Positions 6,152 to 15,319 of a stretch of 25,492 nucleotides of DNA are shown here, piece after piece. The stretch is taken from positions 1-25,492 of IMG/VR virus record IMGVR_UViG_3300037316_000181, one strand, 5' to 3'. The translations under genes were made by a program, and so were the position numbers. The DNA is from a virus. Position 1 is the stretch's first letter. Every line of letters starts with the position of its first letter. The notes beneath the pieces are model-generated. The model was not told the DNA's origin, made no database searches, and saw nothing but the letters and a program-made list of their open reading frames with translations.

Positions 6152-8857
6152 CTAATTTCCTCCACGGACTGGCGACCACGGATCTTGCTTGAGCGAAGGC
6201 ACCAGGCGCGACAACTGGAACCAGGCCCCCGGCTGGTTGGTACCTACTTGGAATGCCGCCCGCTCGGCGCGCACGTTGATCGGCAGCTCGAGATCTTTCG
6301 GCGCTGGCGAGCTCAATGGCAGCGGCGCGAGCACTGTGGCGAAGGTCTCATTGTCGGCAAAGACGCTGAGGTTCAAATTCCCTGCCCCTTGGACGTTGCA
6401 CGTCAGGTAAACAAAAAGTTTGCGATGCGATTGCAGCTGGAATTGCTGTTCCTCATCGACGCTAGGCACAAAATAGGTGGTGTAGTAGCCGGCGATCGAG
6501 GCGCCATCGTCGGAAAGTTGCGCGTCGCTCAGCTCGTAAATCTTGCCGTTGCCCGCTCCGCCGGCGCCTCCATTGCCCAGAAATAACTGCGCGGTGCCGT
6601 CGGAGCGCTCGGCGAGGGTAGCGCAATTTGCGGCCATAATCCACGGCGCCCATTTGCGGCAGCGTCCCGCGGACATAAACCGCCCGGTATAGGCGCTCGC
6701 GTGCAGCGAGCTGAGCGTGGCGATTTCGCTCGCGCTGCCGAGCCCGCGATAATCGAGCGCCAGGACGCGATTGGGCTGGGTCGCGGGCGCGATGGGCACG
6801 CCCACCAGGATGCGCTTGGCGCGCGTATCGACGCGCACCCAGAGCGTTTCTCCCGCAGCCCAATTGATCTGATCCCACAGCGGTTGAATTTCCTGCGAAA
6901 TTTTTACGGGCTCGCCGCCGTCAAAAATGTACAGGCCGGAGCGGTCGGCAATCACCGCCCAATCCTCGCCCACGTCGGCGCCGTGCACCGAAAATGTGCC
7001 CACAGTGCGCGACACTTCGTTCAGCGTCCAGTGGGCGGGCTCGTTCACCCCGTCGTCCTGAGTCGCGTGGATGGAGTGCTCCTTGACGAAGTAGAGCAGT
7101 CCGCGCAGCACGAAGGCGGCGCGCACCGCCTGTCCGTTATTCGCGGCCACCGCCAAAAGGCCGGTGACCCCGTCGTAGCTTTCCGGATCCTCGGGAAAGC
7201 TGGCGCGCACCAGGCTCGAGTTATACGGCAGAGCGGTGGGAAAAATTTCGACGTTGTCGATCGTGAAGCCGCCCGCGGCGGTGGGCGTGCCGCCAGCGTA
7301 AACGCGAAGCAACAGGTCGCTAGGAATGGCGGTAAGCGGCGCCGTAAGCGCGCCAATATATTCAGCAAAGCCGCTTTGCGCGTTCACTTGCGCGGCGGTG
7401 ACTTGCAGGCCTGCGGTCTGCAATCCCGTGGAGGCGCTATATAACTCGATATGCAGCGTGCCCTGCGCGAGCGCCGCGTAGGCCCGCACGCGGGCGCGCA
7501 CAGAATATCCGGTGTTCGGCGAAATGCGCGGCACGCCATCGGGATCGGTCGCGGCGGGCTGCGTGATCATGCCGCGAATCGCGGTGACGCCATCGCCGAT
7601 GATGTCGTAGCAGGCGCCGGCAATCGGGCTCGCATCGCGCAGGCCGCCCAGACCGCTGGTCAAGTCGGTGATCCAGCCGAGCGGTGTGTTGCCGCTCCAG
7701 CCACCGTCGAAGCTGAGGTTCGCGAAATTGTTCAGCTTGTTGCGCTCGCCCCACCAAAACAGGCGCGAGGAGTAACCGATGACGCCGGCACACTCACCTA
7801 GTTCGACCAGGTTAAACAGCGAATCGGCGGGCGAGCCCGCGAGCAGCACGGTGTCGGAGAAATCGAGGGTCACGCTGGTAGTGGAGTTGTCGCCAATCAC
7901 CATGCTGGGCGTGTTGGACAGCCCCGTGGTGTAGAAGAACGAATCGCCGCCTGACGCGGTGAAAGCCACTACGCGCGCGACCACGTTCTGGTCGCCCGAC
8001 GCCAGCGGAATGCCGCCGATCGTTACCCGGCGCCCCCCCGCCGCGTTCCACGCGACCGGCGGCGACGGCTGCGTCAAATAGCCTTGCCGCGTCTTGAAGA
8101 ACACCGCGACCTGGTGCACGCCCGCGGAAACTTGCGGCGTGAGCGTTGCCGTGCCAGCTCCGGAAGCGCTCGCGGCGCCGCTCTGCAAATACGTGAGGCT
8201 GGATGGCGACGGAACCGCGGCGATCACGAAGACGCCGTTGAACGACGCATCGGTAACGCCGGCGATGGTCACTGTCTGGCCGGCCGCGTACCCGTGCGCG
8301 GAAGTCGTGGTGATGGTGGCTACTGCGTTCGCGCGCACCGCCCCGGAGGGCGCCGCCGCGATGGCCAGGGCGGGCTCCGCTGCGGCATCGCCAACGAAAG
8401 CGGGTCCCGCTCCCGGCCCCACCTGGCTGACGCGATCGAAATTCGTGCCGTCGTATTGCCGCGGAATATCGACGCCAGATTTTCCGTCGGAGATGGCGAT
8501 ATATTCGCGCCCAAACAGTGTGGCGGATTTCGCGCGCGTGTTCGACGCCAGGCCCGTGGCCACCGGCGACAGGCTTCCGGGCGAAGCCTCGCCCCACAGT
8601 GTGCCCGCGGAGTCCAGCGCCAGCAGCGTTTGCGCCAGGTTCGGCTGGATGTACGTCTTCAGATAATTGATGGTTGGTTGGCCCGCTATCGGCGCAAACA
8701 TTGAGACCAGGCCCGGCCTGGTTTTCACCGCGCCCGCGATAAAGGCGACGTCGGCGCAATCGGGCGACACGCCCGGCGGCAGATCGCACGGCGCCATATC
8801 CGTAACCAGACCGCCAAAAAGATCGAGCGGAGCATCCGCTGTGCCCAGGACCGTCAT
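6152..8857 (-). CDS. Tail nozzle-type protein (tail tubular protein B-like)
   Basis: This 901-aa protein opens with LDLFGGLVTDMAPCDLPPG and then CADVAFIAGAVKTRPGL, the typical start of nozzle or tail-stabilising proteins of short-tailed phages. Repeated beta-strand blades follow. A common tail Ig-like insert lies at about 183-240 (HGYAAGQTVTIAGVTDASF). The platform motif YSSRLFWWGERNKLNNF and a jelly-roll-like stretch (TIDNVEIFP) come later. The expected role is forming the distal tube of the tail. It follows the adaptor gene in transcription order. AAGG 8 bases upstream supports the ATG at 8857. Family membership is judged from motifs and context. Confidence 0.8.
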   Translation of the reverse strand: MTVLGTADAPLDLFGGLVTDMAPCDLPPGVSPDCADVAFIAGAVKTRPGLVSMFAPIAGQPTINYLKTYIQPNLAQTLLALDSAGTLWGEASPGSLSPVATGLASNTRAKSATLFGREYIAISDGKSGVDIPRQYDGTNFDRVSQVGPGAGPAFVGDAAAEPALAIAAAPSGAVRANAVATITTTSAHGYAAGQTVTIAGVTDASFNGVFVIAAVPSPSSLTYLQSGAASASGAGTATLTPQVSAGVHQVAVFFKTRQGYLTQPSPPVAWNAAGGRRVTIGGIPLASGDQNVVARVVAFTASGGDSFFYTTGLSNTPSMVIGDNSTTSVTLDFSDTVLLAGSPADSLFNLVELGECAGVIGYSSRLFWWGERNKLNNFANLSFDGGWSGNTPLGWITDLTSGLGGLRDASPIAGACYDIIGDGVTAIRGMITQPAATDPDGVPRISPNTGYSVRARVRAYAALAQGTLHIELYSASTGLQTAGLQVTAAQVNAQSGFAEYIGALTAPLTAIPSDLLLRVYAGGTPTAAGGFTIDNVEIFPTALPYNSSLVRASFPEDPESYDGVTGLLAVAANNGQAVRAAFVLRGLLYFVKEHSIHATQDDGVNEPAHWTLNEVSRTVGTFSVHGADVGEDWAVIADRSGLYIFDGGEPVKISQEIQPLWDQINWAAGETLWVRVDTRAKRILVGVPIAPATQPNRVLALDYRGLGSASEIATLSSLHASAYTGRFMSAGRCRKWAPWIMAANCATLAERSDGTAQLFLGNGGAGGAGNGKIYELSDAQLSDDGASIAGYYTTYFVPSVDEEQQFQLQSHRKLFVYLTCNVQGAGNLNLSVFADNETFATVLAPLPLSSPAPKDLELPINVRAERAAFQVGTNQPGAWFQLSRLVPSLKQDPWSPVRGGN

Positions 8858-8943
8858 ATTCCTGCCTTCAGTGAGATTTTTAACGACATCAATGTGCTTG
8901 CTAAAGTGTGTCGGTATGCCGTGATCGAGCTATGCCGCTCTTT

Positions 8944-8975
8944 TAGTAGCGCAGGCATTCCTGCCTGCGCCCTCA
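8944..8975. repeat. Family B hairpin repeat
   Basis: GCGCAGGCA (8949-8957) and TGCCTGCGC (8962-8970) form a perfect 9-bp stem with loop TTCC. TAGTA precedes it. Confidence 0.8.
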
Positions 8976-9020
8976 CTGGGGTGCGCGATATGTGTGAATT
9001 ACCGCGCGAGTTTGTCGCTT

Positions 9021-9070
9021 TCGTAGCTCGGGTCGTCCCGGCTCCCTTTGCCGGGCGACCCGAGGCCTTT
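9021..9070 (+). repeat. Family A dispersed palindromic repeat
   Basis: CTCGGGTCGTCCCGG pairs with CCGGGCGACCCGAG (9051-9064) apart from one bulged T. The flanks are GTAG and GCCTTT. This is the most compact, best conserved copy. Confidence 0.85.
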
Positions 9071-9110
9071 CGCGTGGATCACACCTACAGGCGTATCCGT
9101 CAAATCCAGA

Positions 9111-9190
9111 GGGAAAAGCCTCAGGTCTCCCGCGGTGCGCATTGATTGCTGAAATCACGATGCCGAGCTGCGGGACGACCTGAGCTACAG
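9111..9190 (-). repeat. Family A repeat, long form
   Basis: CTCAGGTC (9120-9127) and GACCTGAG (9177-9184) are the arms. The roughly 50-base centre, including GCATTGATTGC, is shared with the copy at 15320-15399. Confidence 0.8.
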
Positions 9191-9289
9191 CTACTCCGTG
9201 CACGGTTTCCGCCGATGCCGACAGCGAGCACCAGGAGGAGTGCCCGTGCTAGGAAAACCGGCGAGGCCGCGCTTCAGCCGCTGTTAGCG

Positions 9290-10000
9290 TTAGCAATTGC
9301 GCGAGGTGTAAGGCCGCCGCCGACGTGCGCTCTGCTGTTCGCGCTGGGTGGCGCGCACGAGCAGATCCTCGAGCGCGTCGGCGCCGGCCTCGTCCCAACG
9401 CGCGGCTTGCGGAGCCCCGCGGGCGGCCGAAGCCATGGCCGCGGTGAAAAACGCGATCGCCTCCTGCGCGTTGCGGACGAGCACGGGGCTCGTCGCGTCG
9501 GTGAGGTCGGGCAAAGCTTTTTCGTAGCGCAGGCGTATCTGCGTGTCCTGCGTGGCGCCGAGAAAATACAAACCGTCGGCGCGCCACTCCCAGTAGACCA
9601 GGCTCGCGTCCTGCGGCAGCGAAGGAAGCCCGCCGTGCGCGGTGAGGTCGAGCATCTCCAGGAAGTCGTCGGTCGATCCGCTGGGCCGCTCCCACAATTT
9701 CAGCGGTACCAGCAAATCGGTGGGCAGTTGGTTGGGAGGCGCGGTCGCATCGGTGATCGAGACTTGCAGCGACGCATCCACTCCGCTTACTGCCGTCACC
9801 ACTAGGAGCGCGTCGTCGCTCAAAAATGTTCCTGACTGCACGCTCGCGAGCGCGCGCTGCACCTTGCGATACGCGGAGTTGGCGTAGGGCAGCAGCACGC
9901 CGTCGGTAAACAAATTGCCAGCCGCATCGTTCAGCAGCGCGCGCACCAGCGAGGTGATTTGTCCCGCGGTGTTATACGCGGATGTTCCGACAACCGGCAT
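9290..10000 (-). CDS. Head-tail adaptor protein (gp11/gp4-like)
   Basis: The 236-aa product is mostly helical. Motifs are ALLNDAAGNLFTDGVLLPY, YANSAYRKVQRALAS, a beta insert, LRLRY-type RLRYEKALPDLTD, and NAQEAIAFFTAAMASA. This matches the style of adaptor proteins that bind under the portal ring and connect head to tail in short-tailed phages. The start is clear, with AGGGGAGGG 4 bases before the ATG at 10000. The gene precedes the nozzle gene, as adaptor genes usually do. The last 30 residues are Gln/Arg-rich. Confidence 0.75.
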   Translation of the reverse strand: MPVVGTSAYNTAGQITSLVRALLNDAAGNLFTDGVLLPYANSAYRKVQRALASVQSGTFLSDDALLVVTAVSGVDASLQVSITDATAPPNQLPTDLLVPLKLWERPSGSTDDFLEMLDLTAHGGLPSLPQDASLVYWEWRADGLYFLGATQDTQIRLRYEKALPDLTDATSPVLVRNAQEAIAFFTAAMASAARGAPQAARWDEAGADALEDLLVRATQREQQSARRRRPYTSRNC

Positions 10001-10151
10001 TATTCCCTCCCCTGCCGCAATGGGCCGGCTTCATGGGCCACCCCGAACGTTTGCCGCATCGCTCGCTCCGATGTCGTAGTCATACTCCGCCAGGCGGTCA
10101 CGCTAACGTTGTCCGTGCGACCGCCCAAATGGTCGGCGCTAATGGCTGGCG

Positions 10152-10571
10152 CTAATGTTCCAACACGCGCCCGCCCGCACGATCGTCCTGGCGGTCGTCT
10201 GCGTGGTCCATGCGGCCGCGGTTGTCGGCATGATTACCGCGGTCGTCGCCCGCGCCGCCGGCGCTTCCGCCGGGTCGCCGGTCATTCTGGCGTTCGGGCT
10301 GCCGTTCGGCGTGCTGCCACGCGCCACCGTCGGAGTCGCCCCAGCCCGGATCGCACGGCAGCGGCGATTGCTTCAAATAGGCCGCGACGCCGATGATCGC
10401 GCTCATTATCGAGCTCACGCCCGCGAGCGAAAGTGTGTGCCCAAACCCGGCCGCCAGATTGAAATGCGAGGGGTCAATCCCGATCGCGGCGAACCCGGTA
10501 ATCGCGCCATTCGCTCCGCCGGAGATCACCGCGGCCGCCATTCCGCGCAGCCAAATTTCCGCCTTTGCCAT
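10152..10571 (-). CDS. Holin-like membrane protein with an unusual polar tail
   Basis: The first 70 residues contain two probable membrane segments (about 10-31 and 44-65, ending AYLKQSPLP), preceded by AEIWLRG. Small proteins of this shape, found among phage tail genes, are often annotated as holins. From residue 72 to 139 the sequence changes sharply to a Gly/Asp/Arg/His/Gln-rich tail (for example RQNDRRPGGSAGGAGDDRG). That tail may be a genuine low-complexity extension or the product of a frameshift. GGGGA upstream of the ATG at 10571 fits the start. The holin role is an inference from topology. Confidence 0.55.
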   Translation of the reverse strand: MAKAEIWLRGMAAAVISGGANGAITGFAAIGIDPSHFNLAAGFGHTLSLAGVSSIMSAIIGVAAYLKQSPLPCDPGWGDSDGGAWQHAERQPERQNDRRPGGSAGGAGDDRGNHADNRGRMDHADDRQDDRAGGRVLEH

Positions 10572-10734
10572 GCATCCCCTGTGTATTTCTAGGTGCGCAG
10601 TCGGTGTGTGTGCGTTGCGGCGTGGTCAGGTATGCGTATCGCCGAATTGGTAAGCGCAAGTCTTCCGCGTGCCGTATCGGCAAGCTCAGGTGTTCGCGCG
10701 GCTCCGCGTATTTAGTTGCTGCGCAACGCGAAAT

Positions 10735-13368
10735 TTACTGAATCACGCGCGCCTGCCATGCCACCGCGCTAGGCGTAATGCTTCCGGCGCTGGGATTGCA
10801 CACGCGCACGCTCACGGTGTTCGCCGCACTCACCCAGGCCGACCACGAAAGATTCACGCTGCCCAAGCTTGCCGTGGGACTCGCACTCGCAACGCCGGTG
10901 CCGGCCGCGCCGGCTACGGTAACGCTTTGTTCCTGGCAGGTCTGGGCCGCAATCGCCGTGTACGTAAGCGTCGCACTCGCCGCCAGCGGCCAGTTCGCGG
11001 CCGATATTTTACCGGCAGCTTGCAAGTCTCCCGCTACGCCGCCCACGGGAATCATACCAATGCCAAACGGCCCGCCCTTACCAACCCAACCAGGACCGTT
11101 GGGATTTAATTGATCGGTCGCCGCGACGGTCGTCGGGTCGTACTCCATCTGGGTCGGCCTGAACCCTGTAAATCCGCCTGCGCTCGTCCCTACATCGACA
11201 AAAGGAAATGCACCCGGAGCAACCACGAACGAAGTCAGATCGCTGGCAATTAAATCATCCTCAATAGGGCCGCCAATGCGGCGATAGATGAGGTAGTTCG
11301 CGACTCCGGGCACGGAGTACGGCAAGGCGAGCGATGCTGACGCGGTCGGGCCGGTGAGTGTCGAGCAAATATCGCCACTCGGAAATCCGTCCTTGCCCAA
11401 ACTATCCCGAACCACGATCATCCAGCAGACCAGACCCGAAGCGAACGACCCGCCACTGGAAGACGGGGTGATATTCAAAGACGGAGGGCCAATCGGAATC
11501 TTCATCCCGCCGCCGAATGCCGCGCTGGGGTTGTCGGAGTAGGTAGTTAGTCCACCGTGTTTATTGATGTTAAGCCAGTTGTTACCGTATCCATAAATGC
11601 CAAAGGGACAGTAGGCGGCAACGCAGCCAATATCGACAACGCCGTCAAACAGGTGCGGCCCTTCGGTATTGGTGCCGGGTGGCTGGCGATAGATGGGCCC
11701 GACCGGGCCTGGATTTACGATCAAGCTCGAATAGAAGGTGTGCACGCCGGGGATGCCAGTGAGCTGCACGACGGGCGTAGGCAGGCCGCCCGCATTGTCC
11801 GCTGTAATCGGCTCGTACAAATCCCATGCGCCGTAGCCGCCGCCGGTGATGTCCAAGCAAAACATGCAATCCGATCCACCTTCATAGAGTTGCAGTTGCG
11901 AGTGGACGAAGGTGGAATCACCCCCACCGGGACACAGGTGGCTGTCGAAAGTAAGGCCCTTCGCGTCCATGAAGGTGCGATCGAACAGCATGATGCGCGG
12001 CGGATCGCAGCCCGCGCCGCCCGGATCGCTGATGAATTTCATCGCTGGCGCGCCGGTGGGCCACGCGGAATTACCCTCGAATCCGCCACGCTCGAAGTAG
12101 TACCCAAATCCGTTAGTGCCCTGGAAGGGGAGGCCTGAATTGTTGTTGGTCTGCGACCAAATATCCCGGAACACCATGTTCGCGCTCTTGTTCATCGCGA
12201 TCTGCGTGCCCGAGCCGTAGAACGCGAGCCCTGACATCACTCCATTGAATCCCGAGCTATTCTCGAGGCTGAGCACCGGACTGAAAGCGTTGGTGCTGAT
12301 AAGGCACCCGGCGGCATTGTTGAAAGGAATTCCGGCTGGCCCGTTCAAGTAAGGCTCGTGGCAGGTTAGGCTGTAGCCCGAGGGCATGTGCATCGTGGCC
12401 GTGGGATTGAATCGCCCGCCCAGAGCAATGTTGATGCCGTGGCTCGGGCCGGTGAATGTGAGCGCGCCCCTGCAGTTGTCAGGAACAAGCGCCGTGCCGC
12501 CGGTGCTCAGCATCCCCGAAATGGTTGTGTTCAGCGGCGAGCTGTCATCATTCGAGCCGTTGCACACAGCTCCCGTGGCGCGCACGTCGGTCCACGGCAC
12601 TTTAGAACCGGCAATTACATCCTGGTTGAACGTTTGCGCCGCAGACCAGGTGTTGGCCTGCCCGGTGGAAGGCACCGCGGCGCCTCCGACGGTCAGCGCG
12701 CCGGTAACCGCGGTGCTTCCCGTGACCGTCAGATTGCCGCTGAGTGAAAGTGAAAACGCGTTGATGCCGCTCGTGGTCGTCAGTGAAGTAAACGTCGGCG
12801 CACTCGGATCGTTCGGCAAAATCACGTTGGGCAGTTGCTTGGTCGTAATGCCCGGGCCGTTGATCTCGATCATGTAGCGCCCCGGCGGGGCATAAAACGA
12901 ATAATTTCCCATCCCGTCGGTGGTCGTGGGATTCGCCAGAGCCTGCGTCAGCGCCGCGTCGGAATAAATATTTGCGAGCGGCGCGCACGGCTGTCCGGTA
13001 GCTGCAGCGGTGCAGACGCGCACCGCAGCTCCCGCCATGGGCCGCCCCTGCGCGTTGAACACTACGTCATCTTTGCGCGAGCCCTGCGCCTGCGAAGGCA
13101 ACGCGCTCCATGGCGCGAGGCTCGCCACCGCGGCGCATATCGCCAGGCCGCACCACGTCCGCCGCACGGCTCGAAGACGCATCGCATGTCGCCCCGTCGC
13201 CTGTTGCCGCGCCGCGTGCCCGCGCGTTGCGTGTTGCCGTGCAGCCGCCGGCCGCGGTCCGCACGCGACGCTGCCACGCGAACAAGATCCCGCACGGCTG
13301 CCGCGTATGAGATTGCGCCCGAAGACGCACGTAATCATCCGCATCGCAGTTTGCATCAGAGTCCTCAT
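10735..13368 (-). CDS. Tail spike or fibre protein with beta-helix-type centre and possible signal peptide
   Basis: From the ATG at 13368 the product is 877 aa. Parts are: an Arg/Ala/His-rich start, a hydrophobic segment (LAICAAVASLAPWSALPSQA), a small carbohydrate-regulatory-like domain (FNAQGRPMAGAAVRVC and GNYSFYAPPGRYMIEI), a Thr/Ser/Gly-rich repeat zone, and a pectate-lyase-like beta-helix region (from VRATGAVCNGSNDDSS). A final domain (SATLTYTAIAAQTC to the end) resembles fibre C-termini. The expected role is receptor binding or polysaccharide cleavage. Start choice is open: 13368 has GGAG 9 bases upstream, while the ATG at 13182 would leave a normal signal peptide. The frame runs up to 13536. 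Confidence 0.72.
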   Translation of the reverse strand: MRTLMQTAMRMITCVFGRNLIRGSRAGSCSRGSVACGPRPAAARQHATRGHAARQQATGRHAMRLRAVRRTWCGLAICAAVASLAPWSALPSQAQGSRKDDVVFNAQGRPMAGAAVRVCTAAATGQPCAPLANIYSDAALTQALANPTTTDGMGNYSFYAPPGRYMIEINGPGITTKQLPNVILPNDPSAPTFTSLTTTSGINAFSLSLSGNLTVTGSTAVTGALTVGGAAVPSTGQANTWSAAQTFNQDVIAGSKVPWTDVRATGAVCNGSNDDSSPLNTTISGMLSTGGTALVPDNCRGALTFTGPSHGINIALGGRFNPTATMHMPSGYSLTCHEPYLNGPAGIPFNNAAGCLISTNAFSPVLSLENSSGFNGVMSGLAFYGSGTQIAMNKSANMVFRDIWSQTNNNSGLPFQGTNGFGYYFERGGFEGNSAWPTGAPAMKFISDPGGAGCDPPRIMLFDRTFMDAKGLTFDSHLCPGGGDSTFVHSQLQLYEGGSDCMFCLDITGGGYGAWDLYEPITADNAGGLPTPVVQLTGIPGVHTFYSSLIVNPGPVGPIYRQPPGTNTEGPHLFDGVVDIGCVAAYCPFGIYGYGNNWLNINKHGGLTTYSDNPSAAFGGGMKIPIGPPSLNITPSSSGGSFASGLVCWMIVVRDSLGKDGFPSGDICSTLTGPTASASLALPYSVPGVANYLIYRRIGGPIEDDLIASDLTSFVVAPGAFPFVDVGTSAGGFTGFRPTQMEYDPTTVAATDQLNPNGPGWVGKGGPFGIGMIPVGGVAGDLQAAGKISAANWPLAASATLTYTAIAAQTCQEQSVTVAGAAGTGVASASPTASLGSVNLSWSAWVSAANTVSVRVCNPSAGSITPSAVAWQARVIQ

Positions 13369-13678
13369 CGTATTCCGCTCCCATGCGGTATGCTGCCGCA
13401 CCCGTTCGATGCCGGGCGCTATCTTCAAGTTTGTCGTTCGCTCCTGAATCGTGATGTCTTGGTAGCAGAGGCCCTCGTGCCTGTGCGCTTTACGCCCAAT
13501 TAAAATGCTCGACAAAATGCTCGATAAGCCGCGCAATTACCTGCCGCAAGAAGATGCGGAAATAGAATCCGATAAGCCGCTGCCAACCACCCGCCGCCTA
13601 GCGGGGCGCCGTGCCACCCGCGATAGTCCACCAAGCGTGCGCGAGGAACGCTCAACCGCGTGCCGCAGCGCGCACGTC
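13369..13678. other. Intergenic stretch with family B repeat and short direct repeats
   Basis: This stretch holds a family B repeat, a tandem AAATGCTCGA (13503-13512 and 13515-13524) and two copies of CGATAAGCCGC (13522-13532, 13569-13579). I see no gene in it. Confidence 0.4.
13461..13496. repeat. Family B hairpin repeat
   Basis: GGTAGCAGAGGCCCTCGTGC continues with CTGTGCGCTTTACGC. This matches the copy at 24091-24126 over most of its length, including the GCTTTACGC tail. Confidence 0.75.
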
Positions 13679-14461
13679 TCAGCCGCGCACAGGCCCCGCC
13701 GCGGTAACCGGCCGGTGTGCTTCCCTGTTCGTAGTCGGCGTGCCACTGGTCGGGGGTGCGCCGCTGGTTGCAGTCGCCGCTGGCCCGATCGGCGCGGCCG
13801 GCGGTATCAATCCCAGCGCGGCCGCTTTGGCGCGATCGAGAATCGCGCCGCAATTCTTGCACACGGCAAAGCCGGGCTTGATCTTCTCGCCGCAACCCGG
13901 GCACTCCACCGTCTCACGCGGTTGGTAGAACCACTCCTTCTCCACGCCCAGGTAGAGCGCGGCGCGCCGTTCCACATCGTTAATGAAGAGGTAGGAATGG
14001 GAACGCTCCCACTCGCGATCGGCTGCCGCCACCAGCCGCCGGTAAAACGCGGCCAGTCGTTCGCGCGATTCCGCCAGCTCATCGTCGGTGGGCTTTTCGC
14101 CCGCGGCCACGAACACGCCAAAGTAGCTGTCGTCACCGCCGTCGGCATTGATCTCGCGGCAAAGGTCACGCGCCACTTCGGCGGCCGTGATGGGCACTTC
14201 GAGCGTGCGCTTATCCCCCAGATCCATCACCGCGATGCGCGCGCTTACGCGCGTCAGGGCGTAGGGAGCGTCGTGCATGCGCGGCATCGTGCGCGGGCCG
14301 TTCGTATTTTGCGCCGCCACCGGCGCGCCCGCACTATGCGGGACCCCCGCCTGCCTGACGGGCGCGTCCGCGCAGCCGCGCACGGTGAATGTGCCGTAGC
14401 TGCGATGCAGCGTCCAGCTCTGCGCCGTAAGATTTACGATTATTGCTGTGGCATCCGCCAT
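13679..14461 (-). CDS. Phage accessory protein with a zinc ribbon
   Basis: The 260-aa product has a beta-rich N-terminus, a helical domain (about 124-175, DDELAESRERLAAFYRRL) and a zinc ribbon, C187-PGC190 with C201-KNC204 (ECPGCGEKIKPGFAVCKNC). A Pro/Thr/Ala-rich tail (215-260) looks disordered. It lies among the head and tail genes, next to another unknown protein (14544-15191). The GAGG about 10 bases before the ATG at 14461 fits the start. The zinc-ribbon call is firm; the function is unknown. Confidence 0.65.
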   Translation of the reverse strand: MADATAIIVNLTAQSWTLHRSYGTFTVRGCADAPVRQAGVPHSAGAPVAAQNTNGPRTMPRMHDAPYALTRVSARIAVMDLGDKRTLEVPITAAEVARDLCREINADGGDDSYFGVFVAAGEKPTDDELAESRERLAAFYRRLVAAADREWERSHSYLFINDVERRAALYLGVEKEWFYQPRETVECPGCGEKIKPGFAVCKNCGAILDRAKAAALGLIPPAAPIGPAATATSGAPPTSGTPTTNREAHRPVTAAGPVRG

Positions 14462-14543
14462 CTGTAGTTTCGCCTCGCGCTTTGGGATTTGGCTGGCTTG
14501 TGAAATCTAACGTTCGCCGCCCGCCGTCACATCATCGAAACGT

Positions 14544-15191
14544 TCACGCCACTGAAACAAACGAGTGCCCGTCAAACGCCGTGTCCAAGCTGAGCGCGTC
14601 CGACGCCCAGGCGTCGTACGCACGCTCGCCCTCACGCTCGCGTTCGTCGATGGCCGCGCGCCGCTGTGTCGCGCCGGCGTGCCGCCCGCGCTCGATCGCC
14701 TGCGCCACGTATTCCGCCACAGTCTGCGTGAGCTGCACGAATTCCCCTCCCGGCCCCGCCAGCGTGAAGCAATGCTCGTATTCGCCGCGCTCGGGATACG
14801 GTCCCAGTGCCGGCACGCTCACGCCGTTCGCGCGCTCGACCGTCTGCGCGTACCACTCCCGCGGCGATCCATACGCCTCGGGAGCGACCCAGCGCTCGAG
14901 GTGCCAGCGGTCGTGCGGCGTGTATTTCGGCTCGCGCCGCAGCGCCACAACTTCGCGCACCAGTTCCCCGCCTGCGCCGCGGTCTTCCCACTTGCCGCCA
15001 ATCCACCCCAGCCGCGACCATCCCCACACCGCGCGGTAATTCGGCCGGCCAAACCGGTTGACGCCCCCGGCAATTTCCAGTCGCCGCGCCACTGAAGCCG
15101 GCGCCCGATGCGTTTCTCTCACGACTTGAATCATCGAGCCCCATTCCGGCCACTGACGTAGCTCAGGCCGTCGGGCCCAAGCGCTTTCCAT
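14544..15191 (-). CDS. Phage head-region protein of unknown function
   Basis: The 215-aa product is rich in Trp and Arg (VWGWSRLGWIGGKWED, DRWHLERWVAPEAYGS), then has YEHCFTLAGPGGEFVQLTQT and a basic helix. This conserved style, with an N-R-F-G-P-N-Y-R motif, occurs in uncharacterised proteins encoded next to phage capsid genes. I do not know its role. The ATG at 15191 is chosen over a TTG at 15239; an ATG at 15134 is also possible. None has a strong ribosome binding site. The gene follows the capsid gene after a 260-base gap with repeats. Confidence 0.6.
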   Translation of the reverse strand: MESAWARRPELRQWPEWGSMIQVVRETHRAPASVARRLEIAGGVNRFGRPNYRAVWGWSRLGWIGGKWEDRGAGGELVREVVALRREPKYTPHDRWHLERWVAPEAYGSPREWYAQTVERANGVSVPALGPYPERGEYEHCFTLAGPGGEFVQLTQTVAEYVAQAIERGRHAGATQRRAAIDEREREGERAYDAWASDALSLDTAFDGHSFVSVA

Positions 15192-15246
15192 CGAATTGCC
15201 ATCAACTGCCCGTACGCACGACGCAGCGCCTAGTGACAACGCGACA

Positions 15247-15273
15247 CCAGTAGCACAAGCACTCTTGCCTGGG
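15247..15273. repeat. Decayed family B repeat
   Basis: AGTAGCACAAGCACTCTTGC followed by CTGGG matches the family B pattern with changes in both arms. Confidence 0.5.
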
Positions 15274-15319
15274 ACGTTGTTGGAGGAGAGCCCGCGCCTC
15301 GCGGGCCAATGTTGCGGTG

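Larger units (their letters stand above)
8858..9289. other. Intergenic stretch filled with three dispersed repeats
   Basis: This 432-base gap between the adaptor and nozzle genes holds one family B and two family A repeats, listed separately. I see no gene in it. Confidence 0.6.

Noticed and set aside
12386-12877. 163-codon + strand frame that looks hydrophobic and protein-like
   Set aside because: It mirrors the Thr/Ser/Gly-rich repeat zone of the tail spike gene on the other strand and has no ribosome binding site.
13505-14467. 320-codon + strand frame over the zinc-ribbon gene
   Set aside because: The composition is Arg-rich with no recognisable motifs. The opposite strand has the clear zinc ribbon and a ribosome binding site.
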